Part shown: in pieces, positions 41,357 through 52,000 of the stretch
Position numbering within the stretch: position 1 is the first letter of the stretch
How the letters are laid out: the number at the start of each line of letters is the position of its first letter
Source: Thereva unica
Taxonomy: Eukaryota > Arthropoda > Insecta > Diptera > Therevidae
Assembly: GCA_949987705.1 (NCBI GenBank)
Contig: OX465282.1
Span: 36,544,039-36,608,038 of the forward strand
Direction of reading: 5' to 3'
DNA: 64,000 nucleotides
The notes under the pieces: generated by a model
Databases searched by the model: none
What the model was told of the DNA's origin: nothing
What the model saw: only the letters and a program-made list of their open reading frames with translations
Made by a program: the position numbers and the translations under genes

Positions 41357-44318
41357 TGGAGCACATGAATTTAAACTTATTAGAATTCAAAGGTTTTGTG
41401 AACATGTCTCCCAGTTGATTCTCCGAAGCCACAAATTCCACGTCGATATTACCTCTCTGATAAAGTTCACGCACAAAGTAGTATCACACTGCAATGTGCC
41501 TGGACCTTTTGTGAAACTCTGGATTCTTCACCAACTTGATTGCACTGGCGTTATCGACGAACAAAATTGGTGTCTCTCCAGAAGTACCAATTTCTGATAG
41601 CAGTCGGTTGAGCCACACCAGTTCCTTAGCGCCTTCGCTCGCAGCAACAAATTCCGCCTCGGTTGTCGATAAAGCGACTGATTTCTGCAATTGTGAGGTC
41701 CACGAAACTGCTGTGCCGTTGATCAAAGACACGAAACCGTTAGTTGATCGACGAGTCTTGATGTCTCCCGCAAAATCAGCATCAGAATAGGCACACAGTC
41801 CGTCAGCATTAGAAGTGTAGAACGGACCCAATGCAGAAGTGCCCCGGAGGTATCTGAAGATGCGTTTAACGCAAAACCAGTCGAACTTTGTAGGATTCGC
41901 CATCGCTCTAGCCACCTTCGAAACAGCAAACGCTATATCTGGGCGTGTAGCACAAGCCAGATACAACAGGGAACCAACAGCAGAACAGTATGGGATGGAC
42001 TTGTCGAGGGGCTCGTCGTTTGAGTTGTCGGGTTTTTCGTTGTCTGCGGGTGTCTTCACGGATTTGCAGCTCGCCATTTCGAATCGTTGCAGAATTTTCT
42101 CAACGTAGATGCGCTGCGACAAAAAGAAACCAGACTCTCGTTGCTCGATTTGCATCCCCAAGAATGAGTCGAGAGATCCAACTGTGATCTTAAATTTCGA
42201 AGTCAGCAATTCCAGGAACGAGTTGACCACGGCCTGCGATGATCCAGCAATAAGACCGTCATCGACGTAAATTGCGACGAGTAACTTCTCTCCTTCTCTA
42301 GTCCTAGTGTAGACGCATGGATCAGCGGTTGAACGTGTGAAACCGTTCTTTTCCATGAATGAGTTAAGCTCGTTGTTCCAGCAACGGGGAGATTGCTTGA
42401 GGCCGTATGCAGCTTTCTTCAGACGACAGACGAATCCAGATCCATCATCGAAACCTTGTGGTTGTTTCATATAGATGACAGTGTCAATTTTTCCATATAA
42501 AAAGGCAGTTCGAATATCGAATTGACCAAGTACAAGATTTTCTTCGGCTGCAGTTGCGATGAAGGCTCGGATGGAGTCGTAACGAGCGACCGGGCTAAAT
42601 GTTTCATCATAATCGAGTCCAGGACGTTGAAACATTCCACGAACAACTAAACGGGCGCGATACCGATCAACCGAACCATCGGGCTTGTACTTGACTCGAA
42701 GAACCCAACGATTATCGATAGCGCGCTCACCCGGTGGCAACGGTACCAAGTCCCACGTTTCGTTCTCTCGAAAAGCGTCCAGTTCATCTTTCATTGCGCA
42801 CAACCACTTGTCTGAGTCACTACTCTTCATTGCATCAGCGAAGTTAGTCGGCTCTAGATCTTCCTGGATAGCTTGTGTTAGACAAGCCAAAGCGATGTTT
42901 GCCTCTGAGCGACGAGTTTGATGTTCCACTTCGTAGTCATCATATCTCGGTGGCAAACGAATCGAACGTGCTGGACGTAGCACTCGTTCTTGAACAACTT
43001 CTTCTGGTACAGGTTGAGCAGCATTCTCAGGAGGTTCACATCCAGCATCGACAGTTTCTTCAGGAAGATCATCAAAACTTTCATAGTCAGATTCATCGCC
43101 TGCCGGGTCGTCGGTTTCAACTTCCCCGTTTTGGTCATCACAGCGAGTTCCAAATTCAAGGTCGATTGTGTTCTTTGTAGTACAAAGTTTTTCTGGGCGA
43201 AAATCGACGTCTCGTGACTTCATCATGCGATGTTTTGATGGTACCCACACTTTGTATCCATACTTGTCGTTGACGTAACCAACAAAACGACCAAGAACTG
43301 CTTTGGCGTCGAATTTTGTTCGGAACTGTTTTGGCACATTCACATAACACTCTGTACCGAAGATTCTCAGGTGATCGAAGCTGTCAAAAACCCTGCCGGT
43401 CCACATCTCAAACGGTGTCTTGTCAGGAACGCGCGACTTTCCGGTGCGGTTGATCAAGTATACAGCGGTGTCACAAGCATGTGCCCAAAAAGATGACGAT
43501 AAACCGCTGACTGTCAGCATCGACCGTGCCAACTCGACGACATGACGGTTTGACTGTTCTGCGACTCCGTTCTGCTGCTGTGTATACGGACACGAGGGTC
43601 GAAACTCAATACCTCGTTCACGTAACAATTTCATCACAACATCACATTCAAATTCAGTCCCACAGTCCGAACGAAAGATTTTCACTTTGTGTCCTGCAGT
43701 ATCACATTCTCTCAAAAATGAGTCCAAATGTTCAGCCACTTCCGATTTGCGCTTCATCAAAAATATGCGAACAAACTGAGAATAGTCATCTTTAAACACC
43801 ACGTAGTATCGAAAACCGTTAATCGAATCAACAGACATCGGGCCGTTCACATCCGCGTGGATCAGCTCACCAACTGCAGTTGGGCGATTAACACGCGAGT
43901 GAAAAGGTTTGCGACGCGATTTCCCGAGTACACAACCGTCACAAAAATCCGATGTATCTGACGACTTGCATGAAATACCAAAACGAGACAAAATGTCACG
44001 CACGTTTCGTTTGTCTTGATGTCCGAATCTTTCGTGCCATCCTTGAAGTATGTCAGTTGATGTGGCGAGATTAGCTTTTGCACAGGACACCTCTGGGATG
44101 CGAACGCGCATGTCCATGACGTACATAGATCTAACTAGTTGACCGGTTGCGACAAGTTCACCATCACACAAAACTTTCACTCCATCAGAGTCAAATAAAA
44201 ATTTATTTCCACGTTTAGCAGCTTGACGAATGGAGAAAAGTTGATAACATGCCTCGGGGGCATACCAGACATCATTCAGAGTTGCACGCGACAACCTGTC
44301 ACCGATCCGAACATCACC
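41357..44318 (-). pseudogene. Copia-2 integrase-RT-RNase H
   Basis: The open frame from Met 44294 runs 936 codons to a TGA at 41484-41486. Similarity to copia RNase H continues beyond it in frame to a natural stop near 41357 (VASENQLGDMFTKPL), so the TGA is premature, probably CGA to TGA. Motifs: GAG-pre-integrase (HERFGHQDKRN, CDGCVLGK), integrase HADVNGPM, RSDCGTEF and QNGVAEQSN, RT FDIRTAFLYGKID and AIYVDDGLI (YVDD about residue 675), RNase H YSDADFAG, STTEAEFVA and FVDNASAIKL. Apart from the two breaks all catalytic sites are kept. Confidence 0.92.
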
Positions 44319-45388
44319 TTGCCAGATCCATATGCCAAAATGAAATGTTTGCCAGCCGTTTGAACGCGCTGTGGAATCGGGAACTTCTCGAAAGTAGCAA
44401 AATGCTGCTTGTTCGCTGATATGTGGTGCGTTGTGCCGGAATCCGAGATCCAGTTGTCAGTTAATGCGACCTCAGTGTTGACAGCCAATCCTGTAGCGAG
44501 AAACGAGCCTAGTTTAGAGTTTTGTTTGAGTTCTACCTTGTCACCGTCGGTTTGCTTGTTTCGTTCTGCAGCTTGACGCTTCCGACATTCACTGATGATA
44601 TGACCAAATTTCCTGCAGTACAAACATGTGCGCTTCTCCTTCTTGCCTGTTGCAAAAGAACCTTGAGAATTTTTGTTTTGTTTCTTTTGTGTTTGTTGTT
44701 GAATTTTTGGTTTAGCGAAGAAAGCACCTGACGAATGCGACGCGCCTTGTGACGAGACTGAATTTTCAATTGATCGAAGATTCTCAATCAGAAGTTTTGT
44801 CGTCTGCTCAACTTCAGGAACGCGATACCAAGTCGAACGATAATATTGGTATTCTGGACCGAGCGTTTTGAAAATTCTGTGGTGCAGCAAAGATACTGGG
44901 AGCGTTGCATGAGGATTGCCCTTTTGAAGTTCTACGAGGATGTCATCGAACAGATTTGCCAATTGCGATGCGTGTTTGGTGATAGAAATAGCGTCATCTT
45001 TCGTTATTTCGAAAAAGCTGTCAAATAGCGTGTACAGGCGCTGCAAAGAAGATTGTTCGAACACTGATAAAAGTGTATCCCATATTTCTTTGGCGTCTGT
45101 CTTTTTGTGAACGTAGATTGCAGCTTCTTCGTCCAGTGCCGTGCCCAGAATACGAGCCGCGCGCGCGTTGTCTCGTTGCCATCGTCTGTACTCATCGGAC
45201 GGTTCTGCGTTTGCTGCAGGTGCGGCAGGACACAACCGTGTACCGTCAACGATTGTAAAAAGACACTGTTCTTTCAAACAAAGTTCGATTTGCCACTTCC
45301 ACGTTTCCCATTGAGCTTCATTTGCAAGCTTGCGGATGCTTGCCAGAACACGACCACTCTCATCTTGTTGCTGTGCGGGTTCAGCCAT
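44276..45388 (-). CDS. Copia-2 Gag-protease
   Basis: 370 codons with a UBN2-type Gag (WQIELCLKEQCLFTIVDG, SLLHHRIFKTLGPEY). The CCHC knuckle is CLYCRKFGHIISEC near residue 256, and the protease site DSGTTHHISANKQ near residue 316. The frame runs out at 44276, 18 bases into the next frame. The natural protease continuation (DVRIGDRLSRATLNDVWYAP) is in the -1 frame from about 44320, consistent with loss of one A near 44318-44321. As it stands the element would make Gag with a truncated protease. Confidence 0.9.
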   Translation of the reverse strand: MAEPAQQQDESGRVLASIRKLANEAQWETWKWQIELCLKEQCLFTIVDGTRLCPAAPAANAEPSDEYRRWQRDNARAARILGTALDEEAAIYVHKKTDAKEIWDTLLSVFEQSSLQRLYTLFDSFFEITKDDAISITKHASQLANLFDDILVELQKGNPHATLPVSLLHHRIFKTLGPEYQYYRSTWYRVPEVEQTTKLLIENLRSIENSVSSQGASHSSGAFFAKPKIQQQTQKKQNKNSQGSFATGKKEKRTCLYCRKFGHIISECRKRQAAERNKQTDGDKVELKQNSKLGSFLATGLAVNTEVALTDNWISDSGTTHHISANKQHFATFEKFPIPQRVQTAGKHFILAYGSGKVMFGSVTGCRVQL

Positions 45389-45481
45389 CTTGTTTTTGGC
45401 TTGACGAAAGATTTAGTCGATAACACAGAATTGTACACAAAATTACCGAAAATCGCCACTAAATTTAATTTCAATGCGCAC

Positions 45482-45495
45482 CTGGGCCCATAACC
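45482..45495 (-). promoter_or_regulatory. Copia-2 primer site (initiator tRNA-Met half)
   Basis: CTGGGCCCATAACC on the plus strand, directly against the LTR, equals the anticodon-stem portion of initiator tRNA-Met. Drosophila copia is known to prime from this internal tRNA fragment. The match here is 14 bases. Confidence 0.85.
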
Positions 45496-45680
45496 TGTTG
45501 TGGGAAACAGGATTTTCGGTAAAAACAACACGAGAGTTCGAGAAAATAAACAGATTTATTAAAGCCGAAGTTTACAGCGTGGTCGTGTAAGAATAAAACT
45601 AAACAACGAACATAGAGTACCAACATACAAGACAAAACAAACTAATACAAAAGTGACATCTATCAGTTTAAACTTTAACA
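45496..45680 (-). repeat. Copia-2 5' LTR
   Basis: 185 bp, same as the 3' LTR, followed by TAAGG. Confidence 0.95.
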
Positions 45681-46277
45681 TAAGGCAATTGCTTTCTCTT
45701 CCACTGTCCAGAAATTACCAGCTGCTGCTGCTTCCAATTGGATCTTGTAAATAGCCCATGGGGTTTGTCCGTCGAAGGTTGGAGGCTTCAGTTTCCTGCC
45801 TTTGATGAATTCCTTTGATGTTGGTGCTGTGTGATGGAGTTTTAACCTTTCTAAGTCGGCCCGGACGATATCAAGATCAATTTTAATTTTTTCCAAATCA
45901 TTTCTTACATTTTCCATCATGGCATCCAGCTTTTTATCGACAGAAAGAAGCATTAAATCGATTTTCTGCTTTACATGGCTCCTCTGTTCTTCCATAGATT
46001 CTTTTATCTCGGTTGATGTACGTTCTTGTGCTTCCTTTAACACCTCCTTCATCAGCTTCAATACCTTCAAGAGTTCTGCCATACTCACTGTTGCTTCTTC
46101 CGGCTCTGCTTCTACTTCGCCTTCAAACATGTGGGTTTCAGGATCCTTACCTTCGTTCACCATAGCTTCTCGAAGAAGGGCGGTTAGGGAATTTTTATCC
46201 CCCACCGTTGACAACGAGCGTTTACTTAATTCTCTATTCAATTCCACAGTGCGCAAATCCACTAACTTCCGCTCCAT
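45681..46277 (-). pseudogene. Gypsy-3 Gag N-terminus
   Basis: About 199 codons of Gag before copia-2. It begins with the SAP-like motif (VELNRELSKRSLSTVGDKNS), then a coiled coil. Only one copy of the NVRNDLE repeat is present, against two or three in the other gypsy copies. The reading frame continues past copia-2 into the 41080 end of the next piece. Confidence 0.88.
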
Positions 46278-46369
46278 TTTATTTTTAAGTCCTTATTTCT
46301 CACGAACAAACTTTAAATTCCAGTCACACTTATTTTCGAGTTCACTTATTTCACTTATCTCTTAATTAA

Positions 46370-46386
46370 TCCCACTTCTGACACCA
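46370..46386 (-). promoter_or_regulatory. Gypsy-3 primer-binding site (tRNA-Leu)
   Basis: TCCCACTTCTGACACCA on the plus strand, two bases from the 5' LTR, identical to the sites of the other gypsy copies. Confidence 0.88.
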
Positions 46387-46388
46387 AT

Positions 46389-46781
46389 TGTTTAGTTTTT
46401 ACGGCTTAACGGATTCGTAGGATTAATTAAGGAATACACTTTTTAATTATCCACACAATAATTTATTTATTACAAACCGAAACACAATTTAATTACAAAC
46501 ACAATTCTTACAGTTCACTATAATCACTTTAAATTTAATAACTCGCACTATTAAACTCTATCTATCGCTCCACTTAACTTCTGGAACCTTCTCGAGTCCC
46601 TTTTCTCGAGCCTAGTGGTATGTTCTTTTCTTTTCGTCCAGAAGCTTGAAGTTGTCTTCACTTATCGCGCGTTCCAATTTTAGTTTAGTACATAAATCAT
46701 TAGTTCAGACATCAACCAGAGTTGTTACCGACAATCGTTGATTATGCCTTTTCACAAACAGATGGCGTATAAATCATCACA
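46389..46781 (-). repeat. Gypsy-3 5' LTR with promoter deletion
   Basis: 393 bp against 515 bp for its partner. About 120 bp are missing between CTATCTATCGCT and CCACTTAACTTCTGG (around 46568), which removes the TATA box and presumed start site retained in the 3' LTR. Otherwise the two LTRs are very similar. Confidence 0.9.
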
Positions 46782-46785
46782 ATAT

Positions 46786-46970
46786 TCATTGAGATCTGAA
46801 TTTTTAGAACAAGACTGTTTTGGCCGTTTGTAAATATCAACTCTTTTTCAAAAGTTATTAACTTTTGAATGTTGTGTTAAATGCAAGCAATATGAAAACA
46901 AATACTTTTGTTTTTGGCAAATAATTTATTTTAAGACAACAGAAAATGTATACAAAAGTACTATATATAC
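46786..46970 (-). pseudogene. Errantivirus remnant upstream of env
   Basis: 185 bp that rejoin the env region across gypsy-3. No clean reading frame is visible on the minus strand, so this may be decayed env 5' sequence or unrelated DNA the errantivirus carried. Its right edge is the gypsy-4 LTR. Confidence 0.4.
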
Positions 46971-47448
46971 TGTGATGATTATGCGCCATCTGTTTGTCGA
47001 GAGGATGAATCAACGATTTTCGGTTGTTGTCTGAATTAAGAATTTATGTACTAAACTAACGAGCGATAAGCGAAGACAACTTCAAGCTGGTCGAAACTAA
47101 AAGAAATATAGAACATACCACAAGGAACCAGAAAACGAAGGTTCCAGAAAGTAGACAAAGGTGGAGCTGCCTATATAAAAGCGCCTGGCAGCCGCTATCG
47201 AGTCAGTTTTGATTATAAAGGCGATACAAGTGTTTTAAAGTGAGAACAGTGAAAGTAGTGAAATAAAAAGCGATAATTAGTATTGAATAGTGCGAAATAT
47301 TAAATTTGCTAGTGATTATAGTGAACTCAAAGAATTGTGTTTATTTTTAAATTGTGTTTGGTTTGTAATAAATAAGTTTTGTTTGGATAATTAAAAAGTG
47401 TATTCCTTAATTAATCCTACGAATCCGTTAACCCGTAAAAACGTAACA
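46971..47448 (+). repeat. Gypsy-4 5' LTR
   Basis: 478 bp, TGTGATGATT to CGTAACA. A TATA box TATATAAAA lies at 47172-47180 and AATAAA at 47367-47372. Confidence 0.95.
47172..47180 (+). promoter_or_regulatory. TATA box in gypsy-4 5' LTR
   Basis: TATATAAAA within the context GCTGCCTATATAAAAGCGCC. The same context is conserved in gypsy-1 and gypsy-2 LTRs and missing from the gypsy-3 5' LTR. Confidence 0.7.
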
Positions 47449-47450
47449 AT

Positions 47451-47467
47451 TGGTGTCAGAAGTGGGA
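47451..47467 (+). promoter_or_regulatory. Gypsy-4 primer-binding site (tRNA-Leu)
   Basis: TGGTGTCAGAAGTGGGA, two bases after the LTR, complementary to the tRNA-Leu 3' end. Confidence 0.87.
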
Positions 47468-47560
47468 TTAATTAAGAGATAAGTGAAATAAGTGAACTTG
47501 AACAATAATTGTGATTGGAATTGAAATTTTGTGCGTGAGAAATAAGGACTTATTATTAAA

Positions 47561-49021
47561 ATGGGTCGAAAGCTAGTGGATTTGCGCACTGTAGAGTTGA
47601 AAAAAGAATTAAGTAAACGCTCGCTGTCAACGGTGGGGGCTAAAAGTTCCCTAACCGCCCTGCTTCGAGAAGCTATGGTGAACGAAGGTAAGGATCCTGA
47701 AACCTACATGTTTGAAGACGAGGTAGAAGCGGAGCCAGAAGAAGCGACAGTGAGTATGGCAAAACTTCTTAAGACATTGATGGTGATGAAAGAGGCGCAA
47801 GAACGTGCATCGGCAGAGATGAAGGAAGCGCAAGAACGGTCATCAGCAGATATGAGGGAAGCGACAACAGAGATCAAGGCGGAAGTGTCAGCGTTAAAAG
47901 ATGAACAAAAAATGTTAACAGTAGTTCATGAACGTTCGATCGCAGAACTCAAAGAGTCGATGGAAGAACAGAGGAGCCAGTTGGAGCAGAAAATCGAATC
48001 ATTCTCACTTTCTGTCGACAATAAGCTGGATAACATGAAAGAAAATGTAAGGAATGATCTGGAAAGTCTCGAATCTTCCATCAAGGCAAATGTAAGGAAT
48101 GACCTGGATAATCTCGAATCTTCCATCAAGGCAAACGTAAGGAATGATCTAGGAAAACTCGAAATTGAACTAGAAACAGTCAGAGCAGATCTAGAAAGGG
48201 TAAAGATTCAACACCCAGGGACGGCATCACACGAAGTCATCGGAGTTAGGAAATTGCAGCCTCCAACTTTCGACGGGCAAAGCCCATGGCCTACTTATAA
48301 GCTCCAATTCGAAGCAGCAGCAGCAGGCAATTTCTGGACTGGGGAGGAAAAAGCAACGGCCTTAACGTTGTCACTAAGGGGCCCAGCGGCAGAAATATTG
48401 CAGTCAATACCAGCAGAACATCGCAACAGCTACGGGTTCTTAGTTCAAGCACTGGAAATGCGTTACGGCGATCAACACATGCAAGAGGTTTATCGACTTC
48501 AACTTCGCAATCGACTTCAAAAGCCAGGAGAAACTTTACAACAACTATGCGCCGATATCGAGAGGTTAGTGCATCTGGCTTATCCTAGCTTCGGCCAAGA
48601 CTACATCAACGAAGTAGCAAGAGAGGCTTTCCTTAACTCTTTTGCTGACCGAGATCTACAACAGGCAGCCAGATTGGCCGGAAAGAATACTACCGCAGAA
48701 GTTTTGGCATATGCTCTGGCATACGAGGCAGCGAGGCAAGCATCGAGAAGTGCAGTCCGCCTCAGAGAGATCCACACAACAGAGGATAGTTGCAACAGAA
48801 TGAATGCAACGGAAGTACGCGGTCGACTCCGATGCTGGAACTGTAGTGAACCGGGTCATTTGCAAAGGAATTGCAGAAAGCGAAGGAGAGCGGAGTCCCC
48901 CGAGAATAAGAGTGGCGCAAAGTGTTGTGAAAAATGCGGACATAGACAGAAAGGTGACCAGAGGGAGGCCGATGAAAATGACTCCGTGTCGCCCCGTAGA
49001 CAGCAGCAGGGAAACGAATAA
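47561..49021 (+). CDS. Gypsy-4 Gag
   Basis: 486 codons, start in the context TAAAATGGG. Residues ~5-38 (VDLRTVELKKELSKRSLSTV, then GAKSSLTALLREAM) have the two-helix pattern and Gly-x-Lys turn of a SAP domain, a DNA-binding motif of chromatin proteins. Residues ~65-215 form a long coiled coil rich in Glu and Lys, with three consecutive 15-residue units around SSIKANVRNDLDNLE. A capsid-like region (PPTFDGQSPWPTYKLQFEAA to AYEAA, ~235-400) follows, then one knuckle CWNCSEPGHLQRNC (~424). The stop is two codons after a GGGAAAC heptamer. The frame is intact. Confidence 0.93.
   Translation: MGRKLVDLRTVELKKELSKRSLSTVGAKSSLTALLREAMVNEGKDPETYMFEDEVEAEPEEATVSMAKLLKTLMVMKEAQERASAEMKEAQERSSADMREATTEIKAEVSALKDEQKMLTVVHERSIAELKESMEEQRSQLEQKIESFSLSVDNKLDNMKENVRNDLESLESSIKANVRNDLDNLESSIKANVRNDLGKLEIELETVRADLERVKIQHPGTASHEVIGVRKLQPPTFDGQSPWPTYKLQFEAAAAGNFWTGEEKATALTLSLRGPAAEILQSIPAEHRNSYGFLVQALEMRYGDQHMQEVYRLQLRNRLQKPGETLQQLCADIERLVHLAYPSFGQDYINEVAREAFLNSFADRDLQQAARLAGKNTTAEVLAYALAYEAARQASRSAVRLREIHTTEDSCNRMNATEVRGRLRCWNCSEPGHLQRNCRKRRRAESPENKSGAKCCEKCGHRQKGDQREADENDSVSPRRQQQGNE
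49009..49015 (+). promoter_or_regulatory. Gypsy-4 GGGAAAC -1 frameshift site
   Basis: G GGA AAC is in phase with gag codons, six bases before the gag stop at 49019-49021. The -1 frame is open from 49000 and continues into pol. The heptamer fits the X XXY YYZ rule and is a well-known retroviral slippery sequence. It is conserved in gypsy-1. A downstream structure was not evaluated. Confidence 0.78.
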
Positions 49022-52000
49022 AGACTAACTCCATGGGGCGGGAGTTGGTCGGGGAAATCGAAGCCCCCGGTATCATCATCGTCACTATCAAACAACTGCA
49101 GCGTAGTGGCGACAGCCTTGTCATCGATGGAAAGATTGGAGCCGAAAAATGCACAATAACTGTAGATACTGGTGCTTCAAAATCTGTCATCCGGGCTGAC
49201 TTGGTCGGTAATAAGTGGCTGAAAGACGCATGCCAATACAGACTGAAAACTGCAACAGGAGAGCCAGTACGAGTACACGGGGAAACTATGTTGGATGTGG
49301 TTCTCGCAGACATCGGATTTTCACACTCGTTCCTGGTAGCTGATATAACAGACGAGTGTATTCTGGGACTGGACTTTATGAAAACGCATAAAATTCTACT
49401 GGACATCGGAGAGGAAATACTGAGATATGACAACAAGGAGATTCCCATGGCCATAGGATCCACGTGTTTTTCGCAGCTGAAAGTCGTCGTTCGAGAAGAT
49501 TCTGTGCTTCCTCCGTGCGCTGAGAAATTGGTGCGAGCAATAGTCGATGGTGATCCCGGGAGCTACCGATTCTATCTTATCGAACCAGAGAAAACGGAAC
49601 AGGCCAAAAGTATAGCAATTGGAAAATGTCTGGTGAGCATCGATAACAAAAGGGAGGTGTTCATGAGAGTGCTAAATACCAACGAGCGCGAAATACGATT
49701 GAAGAAGGATACGGTTTTGGGGAAAGGAGAACCGGCAGAACAGATTACATTAGTGGAGTGCGCTCACACGGAACCGGTGGCAAAACCAAAGCCAAAGGCC
49801 ACGAAATTGGTAAACACAGTGCTCTCAAGTAGTTGTCTTGAACAAAACCAGTATCTCCAGGCAAGAACATTAGTGGAGGATTTTAGTGATATCTTCGCCA
49901 TGAGAGATGATGATTTTGGAAAAACGAACATCGTCCAACATAGGATCGACACCAGAGATGCCCAGCCAATCAAGCAACCGCCGAGAAGACTACCACTAGC
50001 CAAGCGGGAAGAAGCAGCCAATATGATTGAGGACATGAGAAGACAAGGCCTTATAGAGGAGTCGAAAAGCCCTTGGATGTCTCCCGTGGTTCTAGTCAGA
50101 AAAAAAGATGGCAGCACAAGGTTTTGCGTGGATTATCGACGGTTAAATGACATCACTAAAAAGGATAGCTACCCATTACCTCGTATCCATGACACTCTGG
50201 ATACTCTCTCTGGAGCTCAATGGTTTTCTACCTTGGACCTTAAGAGCGGCTATTGGCAAGTCGAAATTCACCCCGAGGACCGCGAAAAGACAGCCTTCTC
50301 TGTAGGAAACGGCTTGTGGCAGTTTACAGTTATGCCGTTTGGACTGTGTAATGCTCCAGCAACATTCGAACGACTGATGGAATGCGTTTTGCGAGGACTG
50401 ACATGGAAGACTTGTCTGGTTTATTTGGACGATATCATCGTCGTTGGAAAAAGTTTCGAGGAACATCTGGGCAATTTACGAGAGGTTTTCCAAAAGTTGA
50501 GAACTGCCCAACTGAAACTCAACCCTAAAAAGTGCGTGCTGTTCAGTGACCAAGTCAACTATCTCGGACATGTGGTTTCATCCAATGGAGTTCAAACAGA
50601 TCCGGAGAAAATAGCAGCAGTTAAGAATTGGCCCACACCGAAGGATAAACATGAACTTCGAAGCTTCTTGGGACTTGCCACCTATTATAGACGTTTTGTC
50701 AGGAACTTTGCCGACATAGCTAAGGAATTACATAAGCTGACAGAAAAAGGAAGACCATTTATCTGGACAGAAAAATGCGAGGAAAGTTTCAAGACACTAA
50801 AGCAAGGACTTTGCCAAGCACCAATACTTACATATCCGAAGCCAGGGGAAAAATTCATATTGGACACAGATGCGAGTAATGTCGGAATTGGTGCAGTGCT
50901 ATCGCAAAGCTTCGAAGGGCAGGAAAAGGTCATAGCTTACTACAGTAGGGCGCTGTCAAAATCGGAGCGGAATTACTGCGTCACAAGGAGAGAACTGTTG
51001 GCAATCGTGGACTCAACTAAGCACTTCCACAAGTATCTCTATGGGCAAAACTTCATCCTTCGAACGGATCATGCGGCATTAAAATGGCTGATGCAATTTA
51101 AAAATCCTGAAGGACAAGTGGCAAGATGGATCGAGAGACTTCAGTCCTACGACTTTAATATAGGCCACAGAAATGGAGGAAACCATGGAAATGCAGATGC
51201 ACTCTCCCGGCGACCATGCGTAAAAGATTGCAAACATTGTGGGCGTATTGAGGAAAAGTGTCAAAGGACGACCGTTGAGCCAACGACAGGATGGGACGAC
51301 CAGGGACTCCGAGACGCCCAACGCGACGACCCAGATATTTCTTCGATTCTGGCATGGAAGGAATACGAGGAGAAGCCTGAATGGAAGGATATTGCAGAGA
51401 GAAGCGAAACCCTGAAAAGCTATTGGGCCCAATGGGATTCAATGCACATCGAGCGAGGAGTGTTAAAGCGCAAATGGGAAACCGCTGACGGTACCTCTCA
51501 CCGAATGCAGGTGTTAGTCCCTCGCAGTAGAATAAGAGATATTCTCGAAGAGTGTCATAATGGCGCATCAGGAGGACAATGGGAGTAAATAAAACTTTGG
51601 CAAAAATAAGAGATAGATTCTATTGGCTTCACATGCGGGACGATGTTACAGACTGGTGCCGTAAATGCACAATTTGTGCCAGCAGCAAAGGCCCTCGAGT
51701 AAAAACAAAAGGAGAAATGCAGCAATACAACGTGGGAGCTCCATTTGAAAGAATTGCAATCGATGTGGCGGGACCTTTTCCAGCATCAGACCGAGGGAAT
51801 CGTTACATTTTGGTGGTTATGGACTACTTCAGTAAGTGGCCCGAAGCATTTGCCATTCCGAATCAGGAAGCAATCACTGTTGCAGAGGAATTAGTGAACA
51901 ATTGGATCTGCAGATTTGGTGTTCCTCATGAGCTTCATTCTGACCAAGGGAGAAATTTCGAATCTCAAGTTTTTCAAGAAGTATGTAAGATACTCGGAAT

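Larger units (their letters stand above)
41081..45680 (-). mobile_element. Copia-2, young LTR retrotransposon
   Basis: 4600 bp with two 185-bp LTRs that I read as identical and a TAAGG duplication (41076-41080, 45681-45685). It lies in gypsy-3 gag, which rejoins perfectly across it. Minus-strand order: LTR, initiator tRNA-Met half-molecule primer site, gag-protease, integrase-RT-RNase H, purine tract (ACGGGGAAG), LTR. Despite identical LTRs the frame is broken once in the protease region and once near the end of RNase H. Confidence 0.96.
38679..46781 (-). mobile_element. Gypsy-3, non-autonomous, hosting copia-2
   Basis: LTRs at 38679-39193 (3') and 46389-46781 (5', with an internal deletion) and an ATAT duplication (38675-38678, 46782-46785). 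It has a tRNA-Leu primer site at 46370-46386. The coding region is gag-protease-partial integrase with the same missing RT/RNase H and integrase core as gypsy-2. Copia-2 lies in gag. Without copia-2 it is about 3.5 kb. LTR sequence differs clearly from gypsy-2 (for example CTCGAGTCCCTTTTCTCGAG), so it is a separate sublineage. Confidence 0.93.
26014..46970 (-). mobile_element. Decayed errantivirus, split by two gypsy insertions
   Basis: Three separated pieces read as one element on the minus strand: 46786-46970 (unreadable upstream part), 37610-38674 (Env C-terminal part and polypurine tract AAGAGGGGAAG), and the 3' LTR (37477-37609 joined to 26014-26190). Gypsy-2 lies in its LTR and gypsy-3 in its env, each flanked by ATAT. 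LTR ends AGTTAAC and GTTAATAAA-type inverted termini fit errantiviruses. Gag, pol and the 5' LTR are absent, and the right boundary is not certain. Confidence 0.75.

Noticed and set aside
41484..44294. Copia-2 pol as a separate gene starting at Met 44294
   Set aside because: Protease coding similarity continues upstream of this Met in the same frame, so the frame is the broken second half of one polyprotein.
37644..46970. A complete infectious errantivirus
   Set aside because: Only one LTR and the C-terminal part of Env are recognisable; gag, pol, the other LTR and the Env N-terminus are missing, with indels in what remains.
49033..49040. ATG at 49033 as an independent pol start
   Set aside because: The frame is open upstream to 49000 and a phased GGGAAAC heptamer precedes the gag stop, so entry by -1 slippage is more likely.
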